Positions 7,623 through 16,451 of a stretch of DNA of 42,435 nucleotides are shown here, piece by piece. Origin of the DNA: JANRIC01 sp033765345 (GTDB lineage Bacteria > Bacteroidota > Bacteroidia > Cytophagales > Microscillaceae); assembly GCA_033765345.1 (NCBI GenBank), contig JANRIC010000187.1:1-42435 (forward strand). The letters run 5' to 3'. A program made the position numbers and the translations under genes. The notes beneath the pieces were generated by a model. That model did no database searches. It was not told the origin of the DNA and saw only the letters and a list, made by a program, of their open reading frames with translations. Positions within the stretch are counted from its first letter, which is position 1; each line of letters opens with the position of its first letter.

Positions 7623-8639
7623 ATGTCCTTTCAAAGGATTGAAGACGTTTTTACTGCTTTTGAAAAGCAAAAAGTACTCATTATCGGAGATGTGATGATT
7701 GATTCTTACCTCTGGGGAGAGGTCAATCGAATCTCACCAGAAGCTCCTGTGCCAGTAGTAAGTGTCAAAAAAAGAGAAAAAAGATTGGGAGGTGCTGCCA
7801 ACGTGGCTGTAAATATACAAGCACTTGGAGCTGAACCTATTCTTTGTGCTGTCATTGGAAAAGATCATGACGGTTTGGATTTTTTAGACTTATTGCAGGA
7901 TCAGGGACTCTCCTCCGAAGGCATTTTGCAGAGTGAGTCCAGAGTTACTACGATTAAACATCGTATTTTGTCCGGACATCAGCACATGCTTCGGGTAGAT
8001 TCAGAAATTACGAGCCTTATCAACTCTGAAGACCGCGAAAAACTACTGGGTCGCATATCCGCCCTGTTACCCGCTTGCTCGGTAGTAATTTTTGAAGATT
8101 ATGACAAGGGGGTGATAGATGCAGCACTAATTCAAAAAGTAATCCAATTGGCAACATCGCAGGGTATTCCTACGGTGGTCGACCCTAAAAAACGCAATTT
8201 TTTAAATTACATAGGTGCCAGCCTTTTCAAACCCAATTTAAAGGAACTCCGTGAAGGTTTAAAAATGGATTTGGTTCGGGCGGATGAAGCAGAGCTTGCT
8301 GCGGCTGTACAAGTGCTTCGTGAGCAAGTCAAAATCCAAGAAGCCCTCATTACTTTGTCTGAAAAAGGAGTTTATATCAATAATGGTAGGGAATCTTTCT
8401 TAATTCCGGCACACGTAAGAAGCATCGCAGATGTTTCGGGAGCAGGTGATACGGTGATTAGTGTGGCAGCTCTTTGCAAAGCTGTATACATGTCGTCAAA
8501 ATTTACAGCCGCCTTAGCAAATTTGGCAGGAGGCTTGGTATGTGAGTATGTAGGAGTAGTATCGATTGATCGAGATCGCTTACTTCAGGAAGCTATACAA
8601 AATCAAATCTTCAATCATGAGTACTCGCAAGACCATTGA
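7623..8639 (+). CDS. rfaE1: D-glycero-beta-D-manno-heptose-7-phosphate kinase (PfkB family)
   Basis: A 338-residue PfkB-type sugar kinase. It carries the N-terminal signature VLIIGDVMIDSYLWGEVNRISPEAPVPVV, the block RLGGAANVAVNIQALGA, and the C-terminal catalytic motif ADVSGAGDTVISVAALC (base in GAGD). These match the kinase half of HldE, which phosphorylates heptose-7-phosphate at C1 on the path to ADP-heptose for LPS core. Here the kinase stands alone without the C-terminal adenylyltransferase domain, the usual RfaE1 arrangement in Bacteroidota. The 3' end overlaps the predicted trkH start by 23 bp, which implies translational coupling although the products are unrelated. Confidence 0.88.
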   Translation: MSFQRIEDVFTAFEKQKVLIIGDVMIDSYLWGEVNRISPEAPVPVVSVKKREKRLGGAANVAVNIQALGAEPILCAVIGKDHDGLDFLDLLQDQGLSSEGILQSESRVTTIKHRILSGHQHMLRVDSEITSLINSEDREKLLGRISALLPACSVVIFEDYDKGVIDAALIQKVIQLATSQGIPTVVDPKKRNFLNYIGASLFKPNLKELREGLKMDLVRADEAELAAAVQVLREQVKIQEALITLSEKGVYINNGRESFLIPAHVRSIADVSGAGDTVISVAALCKAVYMSSKFTAALANLAGGLVCEYVGVVSIDRDRLLQEAIQNQIFNHEYSQDH

Positions 8640-10758
8640 AAAATTTAATGAATTACTTTATAGTAGCCGGGATAAAATCTATGCGATTCTGGGTATTACA
8701 GATAATATCACCTTGTTTATCGCCCTGGGGGCTTTGATTTATTCTATTGGATTTGACCTGGAATCCGACGAAATCAGCCAAGTATTCAGATGGCTTGAAG
8801 GTTTGATTGTTATTTTTATTATTGATTATTTCATTCGGATGCTCTATTCCTTTAAAAGGATAGAATACATCAAGGAAAAGTTTTTGGAAAGTATATTGGT
8901 ATATATTTCTATTATCATTGTGCTGGGTAATATTTTTCAGTTACATATCCTTTACAACTTATTCTTACTCCTAGGCTTGTCCGATTATCGGGTTTTTTAT
9001 GAATTTTTTATAGCCACCTATCTTTTTATACTTACTGTGATCGGTATTGCAAGGGCAAGCCGCCTGATTTCTTTGGTGAAAATCAAACCTGCCACCACCT
9101 TTATTGCAAGCTTTGTGGTGCTAATTTTGGGAGGAGCTTTGTTTTTGATGATGCCAGCAATGACTACAGATGTAGGTAGTATGCCGTTTTTAGGAGCTTT
9201 ATTTATCTCTACAAGTGCGTCTTGTGTGACTGGCTTGAGTACTGTCACCGTGGGTTCTTATTTTACGGTCAAGGGTCAGATTGCAATTTTAATTTTGATT
9301 CAATTAGGAGGGATCGGAATAGTATCATTTGCCACTTTTTTTGCCACTTTCCTGAGTCAAGGAGTAGGTATGAAGCAACAGGCTATTATTCAGGATGTTT
9401 TGAGTAGTGAATCGCTTTCTTCGGCCAAAAATATGCTTCGTCAGGTGATCATCCTCTCTTTTGCCATTGAAGCCATTGGTGCGGCAGCCATATTTTTTTC
9501 ATGGTGGGAAACCGACATCACCTTTTATAGCCCTGTATCACAATCCGAGGAAATGATGGTTTTGGTTGAAGAAGAAAGAGTCAATGCTTTAAAAGATTCT
9601 GTCAGTGCACAAGAACAAAAATTGGAAAGTACCGGGCCTATTGATATTCCTCTTGAGAATCTTGAGGATTCGATAGTAACGGATTCTATGGCTGCTAACG
9701 ACGAATATCTACCTGATACCGCTAGTCATTCTAAGAATGAGACCCACTCAACGGATGTAGAGCACTCACAATATGCCTTGGATATTCTTTTTGTACCCGA
9801 AGAAGCTCCTCAGGATTCTGTGGCTTTGCCCAGCAATTTGAGAATCAATAACAGTCTGAGTAACAAAATTTATTATTCTATTTTTCACTCTATTTCTGCA
9901 TTTTGTAATGCAGGGTTTAGCCTTTTTCCTAACGGAATGGCTGAGGCAGGGGTAGATCAGGCCTATGTATTTCATCTCATTATTGCCTTTATCATTATCT
10001 TTGGAAGTTTGGGTTTTTCCACCATCCAGGATGTCTTCTCTGTCCAAAAAATGCGTGAACGCCTTGAGATGCCCTGGAAAGAATGGTCTTTAGGTACACG
10101 TATTGCCGTCAATATGACTATTATTTTGTGTGTTGGCGGCACAATTGGATTTTATTTTTTTGAGCAGGGGCATACCCTCAAGGGCAAAAATCTGTTTGAA
10201 TCTATCGTAACCTCTTTTTTCCAATCAGTCACCACCCGTACTGCTGGTTTTAATACGGTCAGTTTGGGTTCGGCAGACATTGCCAATCCGACCTACATCA
10301 TGTTTATCTTTTTGATGTTTGTTGGAGCAGCCTCGGGTTCTACTGGAGGAGGTATCAAAACTTCCACTTTTCGCCTTTTAGTAGCCTCCGCCTTGGCAAG
10401 CATTCAGGGTAAAAAAGCCGTAGAAATTGCCAAAAGAACTATTTCTAATGATAACATTTCTCGTGCTTTTTCTATTGTTGCTTTTGCCATTTCATACAAC
10501 CTGGCTTGCATTCTGTTATTATCTATTGTGCAGCCGGATGCCTATCTGCTGGAGTTGTTTTTTGAGCAAATTTCTGCCTTTGGTACAGTCGGACTGAGTC
10601 AGGGTATTACATCTTCATTGAATGAATACAGCCAGGTTATTATCATTATGACCATGTACATTGGTCGTGTAGGTACGCTTACACTTGCCCTGGCACTCAG
10701 CAAAAAAGTGATCAGTACTTCTTATTCTTATCCGACAGCACACGTGATGGTAGGCTAA
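8617..10758 (+). CDS. TrkH/KtrB family potassium uptake channel subunit with extra N-terminal helices and an acidic insert
   Basis: This inner-membrane K+ translocating subunit has four selectivity-filter repeats, each with its glycine: SCVTGLSTVTVGSYF, FCNAGFSLFPNG, TRTAGFNTVSLGS and FGTVGLSQGITS. The ATG at 8617 (MSTRKTIEKF) is preferred over an in-frame ATG 17 codons upstream; it gives 713 residues, longer than typical KtrB (about 450) or TrkH (about 480). Extra length comes from about 150 N-terminal residues with several membrane helices and from an insert of about 100 acidic residues (encoded at about 9541-9840) in the loop before the second pore, expected outside the membrane. A regulatory TrkA/KtrA partner is not in the window. 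A strong terminator follows. Confidence 0.85.
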   Translation: MSTRKTIEKFNELLYSSRDKIYAILGITDNITLFIALGALIYSIGFDLESDEISQVFRWLEGLIVIFIIDYFIRMLYSFKRIEYIKEKFLESILVYISIIIVLGNIFQLHILYNLFLLLGLSDYRVFYEFFIATYLFILTVIGIARASRLISLVKIKPATTFIASFVVLILGGALFLMMPAMTTDVGSMPFLGALFISTSASCVTGLSTVTVGSYFTVKGQIAILILIQLGGIGIVSFATFFATFLSQGVGMKQQAIIQDVLSSESLSSAKNMLRQVIILSFAIEAIGAAAIFFSWWETDITFYSPVSQSEEMMVLVEEERVNALKDSVSAQEQKLESTGPIDIPLENLEDSIVTDSMAANDEYLPDTASHSKNETHSTDVEHSQYALDILFVPEEAPQDSVALPSNLRINNSLSNKIYYSIFHSISAFCNAGFSLFPNGMAEAGVDQAYVFHLIIAFIIIFGSLGFSTIQDVFSVQKMRERLEMPWKEWSLGTRIAVNMTIILCVGGTIGFYFFEQGHTLKGKNLFESIVTSFFQSVTTRTAGFNTVSLGSADIANPTYIMFIFLMFVGAASGSTGGGIKTSTFRLLVASALASIQGKKAVEIAKRTISNDNISRAFSIVAFAISYNLACILLLSIVQPDAYLLELFFEQISAFGTVGLSQGITSSLNEYSQVIIIMTMYIGRVGTLTLALALSKKVISTSYSYPTAHVMVG

Positions 10759-10926
10759 GTCGGCGAATTCGGGTATCATAAAATATTATGATTTAGAAGC
10801 TTCAAGGACATATCATCCCAATCTTCATTTTTTTGGTTCTTCGGTATTTCGTAGCGCAAGCTATCGTGTTTTTATTTTTAGCTTACTTTGTATTTTTGGG
10901 GATTTCGTTTATACAGAGCTAGATAT

Positions 10927-10972
10927 AAAAACTGGTATGGCAAGGCCGAATAGCCTTGCCATACCAGTTTTT
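10927..10972. terminator. Strong bidirectional terminator between trkH and blaR1
   Basis: A perfect 20-bp stem (left arm 10927-10946 beginning AAAAACTGGTATGG, right arm 10953-10972) with a 6-nt loop CGAATA. A and T runs at the ends allow it to act for both converging genes, the potassium channel on the plus strand and blaR1 on the minus strand. Confidence 0.9.
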
Positions 10973-10989
10973 ACATTTTTTAAGGGTTT

Positions 10990-13101
10990 TTAATCCTTAT
11001 CATCCTCTGAAAAATTCCACTGCCAATAAGAATTTTTTTCAAAATTTATATTTAGCTGTTTTTTGAAAAGCTCTTTATATTTTGTCTCTTGGGCATCGGT
11101 TAGCGTTTTGTTATTGATTTTGATGGTAGAGTTCTTCATGGAGATTTCCATTTTTTGAGCGTCTTTTTCAATCAGTCCATCCTTGATCATTTCTTGTTTG
11201 ATCGGTTCAAATTTAGCTCTAAACTTATCCATTTCGGCTTTTACTTTGATCCGGATTTCTTTTTCCATTTGGTCTTTTCCGGCTTCAAACTCTTTCATCT
11301 GCTTCTCAAGGTTTTCAAATTGAATTTTTATTTCATTTTTTTCAAATTGCTTTCCAAATTCTTCTCCCCATTTTTCCATTTTTTTACCCCACTCTTCCCA
11401 AGCTTCCTCAGAAAAAATAGAGTTCCCATTGAATCGGATGATGACATCTTTGCCGTCTTTTTGATCTGTATTAAAATTATAATTGTATTTATAATCATAA
11501 TTCGGTTCTTCGCCAAAGTTGATGATCATGTTATTCTCCAGGGAGTCAATGCGAAAATTAATCCCTGGAATTTCAGGAATCTCCAGTATCTCTGGAATCT
11601 CCGGTATCTCTGGAATCTCAATACGAATTGGTTCTTCATCTCCCCTGATGACTATTACCTGGTTGCCTACTTTATATTTTTCTTTGGATTGATCGAGCTT
11701 GATGGATACTTGATTGTCAGAATTTGGAGAGAGTGTGACCTGAGCATCCGAAACTTCAAAATCATGGGAGTAATCTTTGTAAGACTCTGGAGGAATGATC
11801 TGCCCGTCTTTGAAGATCGTAATCTTGCCGTATTTGTCGGTAACTAGCATATATCCCTTGCCAAAACGAATGGTATCTTCCAGTTGATATTTTTGCTTGG
11901 CTTCTTCTTCGGCAATGTTCAATAAAGGTTGCCACTTAGGCTGATCCGGCTTATTTTTTTCGGATAATAGCTCAGTTTTTTCTTTAGCATCGGTCAAGTT
12001 ATCCAACAAGGCGAGTCCTGCCTTTTGCCAGTTATAGTTTGCATTGGCATTGATAGAAGCCAGTGCCAAGCAGAAAAACAACACAACCGCCGAAGTAAAA
12101 CCTTCAGAAAAAGTAGAACTTTGATTGCGCTGTTTGAGCAGGCGATTCACTCGATTGAGCAGGCTCAGTCTGTGGCTACCTGCAAAACCCAGGGCATAAG
12201 TCGTAGTTTGTAGGCGCATTTCCTCGAGGGTGGCCAGTGTTTTGATAAATGTGAGCTGATCTCCAATGACTCCCACAGCAATATCATCGCAACAATTTTC
12301 TCTTTCTTCGCGGATTTTGCCGGAAATCCACCAGATAAATGGATTAAAGAAAAATAAGATTTCCAGAAAAGTCTGTGCAAAATTGATCAGATAATCGTGG
12401 CGGCGGATGTGTGCCAGCTCGTGCGCCAGGATACTTTCTACCTGATGCTGCGACATCCCAGTCAAAGCTCCCAAAGGCAACAAAATCACTGGTTTGAAAT
12501 ATCCTATCACCATAGGTACCTGCACCAGGGTAGATTCCAGCAATTTGACAGACTTGCGTACACCCACTTGAGAAGAAAGATAACGCAGCGTGCCTTCCCA
12601 ATACTCGGAGACTGGACGGGTTTTATAGTGCTTCAGGCGTTGAATATAGGCATAACCTCCCAGAAAACGAAGTGTCAGAATAATCACACCCAAAAACCAA
12701 ACGGATACAATAAAAGGCAGATGTCTGGAAAAATAGGTATAAAATACTGCCTGTTGCCTCTGGAGAAAGTTGGTATCAAAAGTTTTCTGATTTTCCATAA
12801 AAATAATCACTTTCCCAGATTTTGCGGCTTCTTTGTGCTTGATCTCAGCAGCCTGCATGGCTTTTTGCTGGGCTACCCGATCCTGATAAATACTCTCAAA
12901 AGTGACTAGTGACAAAACAAATGCCGTAAAAAGTGCCGTAAATGTCACAAAATAACGAACCTCCGAAGAGTTTTTACGCATAATAATCAATACAATGGCT
13001 AGCAGTAGGGCGATGACTCCGGCTTGCCAGAGAGAATGGACGATTGTCCAGCCGAGTGCATCCAATAAGTTTTCGGAAAATAATTGCTTGCTTAGGTTCA
13101 T
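10990..13101 (-). CDS. M56-family BlaR1-like membrane metalloprotease with long periplasmic C-terminus
   Basis: A 703-residue BlaR1/MecR1-type protein. Membrane helices lie near residues 20-40, 50-68, 128-150 and 335-352. The zinc protease site is LAHELAHIRRHDYL (HELAH at 227-231), with a third-ligand region REERENCCDDIAVG (264-277). On activation such proteases trigger loss of the cognate BlaI repressor. There is no penicillin-binding sensor domain: the C-terminus (about 355-703) is instead a highly charged region with a Pro-Glu-Ile repeat near residue 495 and a Lys/Glu-rich helical part. The trigger is therefore unlikely to be a beta-lactam. The start overlaps the blaI stop by 4 bp, and the pair is probably auto-regulated through the blaI operators. 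Confidence 0.88.
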   Translation of the reverse strand: MNLSKQLFSENLLDALGWTIVHSLWQAGVIALLLAIVLIIMRKNSSEVRYFVTFTALFTAFVLSLVTFESIYQDRVAQQKAMQAAEIKHKEAAKSGKVIIFMENQKTFDTNFLQRQQAVFYTYFSRHLPFIVSVWFLGVIILTLRFLGGYAYIQRLKHYKTRPVSEYWEGTLRYLSSQVGVRKSVKLLESTLVQVPMVIGYFKPVILLPLGALTGMSQHQVESILAHELAHIRRHDYLINFAQTFLEILFFFNPFIWWISGKIREERENCCDDIAVGVIGDQLTFIKTLATLEEMRLQTTTYALGFAGSHRLSLLNRVNRLLKQRNQSSTFSEGFTSAVVLFFCLALASINANANYNWQKAGLALLDNLTDAKEKTELLSEKNKPDQPKWQPLLNIAEEEAKQKYQLEDTIRFGKGYMLVTDKYGKITIFKDGQIIPPESYKDYSHDFEVSDAQVTLSPNSDNQVSIKLDQSKEKYKVGNQVIVIRGDEEPIRIEIPEIPEIPEILEIPEIPGINFRIDSLENNMIINFGEEPNYDYKYNYNFNTDQKDGKDVIIRFNGNSIFSEEAWEEWGKKMEKWGEEFGKQFEKNEIKIQFENLEKQMKEFEAGKDQMEKEIRIKVKAEMDKFRAKFEPIKQEMIKDGLIEKDAQKMEISMKNSTIKINNKTLTDAQETKYKELFKKQLNINFEKNSYWQWNFSEDDKD
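11566..11619 (-). repeat. Six-unit 9-bp tandem repeat inside blaR1
   Basis: Six in-frame copies of a 9-bp unit of the form GAGATWCCR encode EIPEIPEIPEILEIPEIP in the extracytoplasmic part of the BlaR1-like protein. The repeat could expand or contract by 9-bp steps without breaking the frame. It would form a stiff, charged spacer between the membrane part and the C-terminal helices. Confidence 0.85.
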
Positions 13102-13481
13102 AGCTCACCTCCTTTTTCCATTTTGTCGATAAGTTTTTTGATTTTTTGCAGTTCTTCTTTGCTTGTCTGATGATTACCCAGGGCTTGTTGTACCAGCTTC
13201 ATGGCAGAACCTCCAAATGCTGTGTGTAGTAGGCGATCAAGAAGACTTTTTTGGGTATCTTCTTCAGTAATTTGAGCCCTAAACACGTGGGTGCGTTGGG
13301 AGTCGTCACGAAGAAGCAGTCCTTTTTCGTGCATAACCTGCATCATCTTGAGGGTGGTGGTATACCCTACTTCCCTTTGTTCGTTGAGCTGCTCATTCAC
13401 AAATCTTACTGTGGAAGCTCCGTGCTTCCACAAGATTTGTAAGATTTCAAGCTCGGCCTCTGTCGGCTTAAGTTTATTCAT
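13098..13481 (-). CDS. BlaI/MecI/CopY family transcriptional repressor
   Basis: A 127-residue winged-helix repressor. It shows the family pattern: LKPTEAELEILQILWKHGASTVRFVNEQL (first helices), the recognition helix and wing GYTTTLKMMQVMHEKGLLLRDDSQRTHVFRA, and a C-terminal dimerisation part ending in LQKIKKLIDKMEKGGEL. Members bind as dimers to inverted repeats and are inactivated by cleavage after signalling from an M56 protease, here encoded by the next gene with a 4-bp overlap. Three matching inverted repeats lie directly upstream (13509-13582), so autoregulation is strongly suggested. No beta-lactamase gene is nearby; the wider regulon must lie elsewhere. Confidence 0.92.
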   Translation of the reverse strand: MNKLKPTEAELEILQILWKHGASTVRFVNEQLNEQREVGYTTTLKMMQVMHEKGLLLRDDSQRTHVFRAQITEEDTQKSLLDRLLHTAFGGSAMKLVQQALGNHQTSKEELQKIKKLIDKMEKGGEL

Positions 13482-13508
13482 GGTGATATGGTTTTATAAA
13501 ATTTAAAC

Positions 13509-13524
13509 TACGATTAGTTTCGTA
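13509..13524 (-). promoter_or_regulatory. BlaI operator 1 (overlaps predicted transcription start)
   Basis: Inverted repeat TACGA-TTAGTT-TCGTA. It sits just downstream of the predicted -7 box and covers the expected transcription start of blaI. Confidence 0.75.
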
Positions 13525-13527
13525 CTG

Positions 13528-13559
13528 CAATGATATACGATGGATTTCGTATTTCCAAA
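13528..13559 (-). promoter_or_regulatory. blaI promoter, Bacteroidota type
   Basis: On the minus strand a -33 box TTTG (13556-13559) is followed after 20 nt by TATCATTG (13528-13535), one mismatch from TAnnTTTG. Operator 2 occupies most of the spacer, as expected for a repressor-controlled promoter. Confidence 0.6.
13536..13551 (-). promoter_or_regulatory. BlaI operator 2 (between -33 and -7)
   Basis: Inverted repeat TACGA-TGGATT-TCGTA. Its centre is 27 bp from operator 1. It lies inside the promoter spacer, so occupancy would block RNA polymerase. Confidence 0.75.
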
Positions 13560-13564
13560 TTCTA

Positions 13565-13582
13565 CTACGAATTTTTTCGTAG
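13565..13582 (-). promoter_or_regulatory. BlaI operator 3 (upstream of -33)
   Basis: Inverted repeat CTACGA-ATTTTT-TCGTAG, the longest of the three dyads. Its centre is 30 bp from operator 2. It is upstream of the -33 box and probably supports cooperative binding. Confidence 0.75.
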
Positions 13583-13697
13583 AAAGTATTTTTTGAAGGA
13601 TATCTTGCGCTTTTAGCAGGTAGATGCTTTCAGTAGGGAAAAAGTTTTAAGGTTTGGGAGAAAAATATTGAATATATGACTCACAAGTTTTTTTTAA

Positions 13698-15569
13698 TTA
13701 GAATCTATTTTCTATCCAATACCCCAAACCAAGCCAAGCCCAAAGCTCTTGTGAAAAATCGGCTTTGCCAGAAAGATGAGCCTTAAGGCATTGTAATACA
13801 AAAGCCTGATCTATACATTCAAAAAGTAGATGATTAGATTCCCGGAGTTTGTAAATCAGGTCGTTTTGGGGGTTTTGCCGAAGCCAATGCCCAAAAGGCA
13901 TACCAAATCCTTCTTTTTTTCTTTGGGTATATGCCTGTCCTTGACGGCGATTGAGGATTTTTTTGAGCAGCCACTTTTTACCTTTTTGGAGCAAATATTC
14001 TGGTGGAATCCGTGCTATTATATCAATCACTTGATCATCCAAATAAGGTACACGGAGCTCGAGGCTATGCCGCATGCTCATTTCATCAGAGATTTTGAGT
14101 ACATCCAAAGGCAGGAATAGCTCCCGGTCTGCCTGAAAAGCTTTACCAAGGAAATCGCTGGGTTGGGAAACTTCCACAAAAAGTTCTTTAATTATCTGAG
14201 GAACTGCACAAGCCGGATTCGTTTGTATTTGCATAAAATTGACCCAGGTTTGTAAGGGATTGCTGTCTATTTGCCGCACAAATTTTTTATACAATCTACC
14301 ATATTTTCGCAGGGGATGCTCCAAACCATCTTGGACAAACCGAGCTGAATTTTTCAAAAAAGGGAGCAGATATTTTAGCCAAGGATAATGCTGCAGATAC
14401 TTCCTATAAGCCCAATGTCTATGATAGCCTCCAAACCATTCATCAGCTCCTGCTCCTGAAAGTACCACTTTGACCGATTTGACGGCCTCCTGCGACAACA
14501 GGTGCGTCAAATAAGACGCTCCATCAGCAATGGGCTGATCCATTTGCATCCAAAATTGCGGCAATTCCTGTAGATGATCCTGATTTACAGAAACTTCTAC
14601 ATACTCTCCGCCGTATTGCTCGGCAGCCTTCCGGGCAAAATGATAGTCTTGTGTGCCGAAGTTAGCCTCAGATTGAAGGTTTGCCAGAGAGAAAACTGGG
14701 ATTTTTTCATGGGGTTTCAGTTCGGTCATCAAAGCCAATAAAAGCGTAGAATCTACTCCACCGCTCAAAAAGAGTCCTACGGGCACATTTGCCTGGATTT
14801 GATACCTTAGCGAAGTCTGAAGTGTTGCTTCAATAGGCAATAAAGCATAATTATATGCTTGAAAGTCAGGTGGCTGGGTATATGCTGGAATTGTTTGAAA
14901 AATATTCTTTTGTAAATCATAAAAAACAGCTTTTCCAAACTCATATACTCCCTGAAAAAAAGTTTCGGGTTTAAGCGCGTATTTAAAACATAAATAATTC
15001 TGCACCTGTACGGTATTTAATTGTTTGGGAATGAGCCCACTGGCGAGGATGCCTTTGATCTCAGAAGAAATAATCAGGTAATTTTCCTGTTCAGCAAAAT
15101 ACAAAGGCTTAATCATGTGAGGGTCACGAGCGATGAATAATCTGTCTTTTTGCCGATCCAAAAGCACGAAAGCATACATGCCATGAAGTTGTGCTAGTGC
15201 TTCGGAAATAATTTTTTTTCCGTCCAGGTGTTCAATCAACCAATAAATAAGTACTTCGGTATCGGAGTTCGTTTTAAAAGTATATTTTTTTGGAAGCTTT
15301 TGCCTCAATTCCTCATAATTATATATCTCTCCATTATAAAGGAGTATGAAATTGCCGCAGTTAGATACAAAGGGTTGATTGGCTTGATCAGATAAATCAA
15401 GGATTTTGAGGCGATTGTGTCCCAGTAGAATTTGCCTTTCTGCGGTATGAATGATTAAGTAATCAGTCGCATCCGGGCCTCTGTGGCGAATAGCCTCATT
15501 CATGGCTAGAATAGGAGCATGATCCCAAAGCTTCTGATGTTTATCTAAAATGAGGTTAATTCCACACAT
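13698..15569 (-). CDS. asnB: Glutamine-hydrolysing asparagine synthase (AsnB family)
   Basis: A 623-residue two-domain enzyme. The N-terminal glutaminase domain starts with the catalytic Cys2 (MCGINLILD) and has RHRGPDATDY and NGEIYNYEELR. The C-terminal synthase domain has the pyrophosphatase P-loop LFLSGGVDSTLLLAL and the block VVLSGAGADEWFGGYHRH. It would convert aspartate, glutamine and ATP to asparagine. The usually conserved RDxxGxKPLYY is RDPHMIKPLYF here, a departure at the Gly position. Some paralogues modify peptides or polysaccharides, but no such genes flank it: nth lies upstream and blaI downstream. Confidence 0.88.
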   Translation of the reverse strand: MCGINLILDKHQKLWDHAPILAMNEAIRHRGPDATDYLIIHTAERQILLGHNRLKILDLSDQANQPFVSNCGNFILLYNGEIYNYEELRQKLPKKYTFKTNSDTEVLIYWLIEHLDGKKIISEALAQLHGMYAFVLLDRQKDRLFIARDPHMIKPLYFAEQENYLIISSEIKGILASGLIPKQLNTVQVQNYLCFKYALKPETFFQGVYEFGKAVFYDLQKNIFQTIPAYTQPPDFQAYNYALLPIEATLQTSLRYQIQANVPVGLFLSGGVDSTLLLALMTELKPHEKIPVFSLANLQSEANFGTQDYHFARKAAEQYGGEYVEVSVNQDHLQELPQFWMQMDQPIADGASYLTHLLSQEAVKSVKVVLSGAGADEWFGGYHRHWAYRKYLQHYPWLKYLLPFLKNSARFVQDGLEHPLRKYGRLYKKFVRQIDSNPLQTWVNFMQIQTNPACAVPQIIKELFVEVSQPSDFLGKAFQADRELFLPLDVLKISDEMSMRHSLELRVPYLDDQVIDIIARIPPEYLLQKGKKWLLKKILNRRQGQAYTQRKKEGFGMPFGHWLRQNPQNDLIYKLRESNHLLFECIDQAFVLQCLKAHLSGKADFSQELWAWLGLGYWIENRF

Positions 15570-15704
15570 AGTTTAGAGGCGAGCTTTTTTATGGGTAATT
15601 GGTTAATAAGTAACTTATAGAATTATGCTCATTTTGTTTTCTACACAATAGGATGCAATTTACAGCTATCTAAAGAGATATGGCTTACAAATCACAAAGC
15701 TGAT

Positions 15705-16373
15705 TCAATCACCTACTACCCTCAAATCTTCAGGTTTATTTTTCTCAAAATAAAGGCAAAAATCGGTAATAGGGCAGGATTCACATTTGGGTTTGCGAGC
15801 CAGGCAGACATAACGTCCGTGGAGGATAAGCCAATGATGGGCTTTGGGGATTACTTCCTCGGGAATATGTTTAACCAAGGTTTTTTCTACTTCTAGAGGA
15901 GTCTTGGCTTTTTGATCTACGAGTCCGAGTCGTTTGGACACTCTAAATACGTGCGTATCTACGGCCATAGTGGGTTGATTAAAAATTACCGAAGCAATTA
16001 CATTGGCGGTTTTGCGGCCTACTCCAGGCAATCTTTGTAATTCTTCTACCGTGCCAGGGACTTTATGGTTAAACTCCTCGATCAGCATTTTGGACATACC
16101 CAGCAGGTGTTTGGTTTTGTTATTGGGGTAAGAAACACTACGAATATAGGGGAATAGCGTATCAAAATCCGCCTTAGACATGGCTTCTGCATCTGGAAAA
16201 GCCTCAAATAGCCTCGGTGTGACGGCATTGACCCTTTTATCGGTACACTGAGCACTCAGGATTACGGCTACGAGCAGCTCGAAGGGATTGGTGTAGGTCA
16301 GTTCCGTTTGTGGATTGGGAGAATTTTCACTAAAGTAATTCAAAAAAAACCGATAACGTTCTTTTCTAGTCAT
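15705..16373 (-). CDS. nth: Endonuclease III (DNA glycosylase/AP lyase)
   Basis: A 222-residue base-excision repair enzyme that removes oxidised pyrimidines and cleaves abasic sites. It has the helix-hairpin-helix LQRLPGVGRKTANVIASV with the catalytic Lys, the catalytic Asp in VDTHVFRVSKRLGL, and the [4Fe-4S] cluster loop CLARKPKCESCPITDFC near the C-terminus. Length and all key residues match the family. The gene lies upstream of asnB on the same strand with a 135-bp gap. A mobile 100-bp element lies just upstream of it. Confidence 0.95.
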   Translation of the reverse strand: MTRKERYRFFLNYFSENSPNPQTELTYTNPFELLVAVILSAQCTDKRVNAVTPRLFEAFPDAEAMSKADFDTLFPYIRSVSYPNNKTKHLLGMSKMLIEEFNHKVPGTVEELQRLPGVGRKTANVIASVIFNQPTMAVDTHVFRVSKRLGLVDQKAKTPLEVEKTLVKHIPEEVIPKAHHWLILHGRYVCLARKPKCESCPITDFCLYFEKNKPEDLRVVGD

Positions 16374-16451
16374 GATCTACTATGATTGGTACTACTTTTA
16401 GGGTTTCCGTAAAAATATTCCTAAAAAATTCGAAATCGAGTTTTTAAGCAT

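Noticed and set aside
11155..11847. 230-codon open frame antisense to blaR1
   Set aside because: Its product is mostly Phe, Ile and Leu, complementary to the Lys/Glu-rich blaR1 end. There is no start context and no family resemblance.
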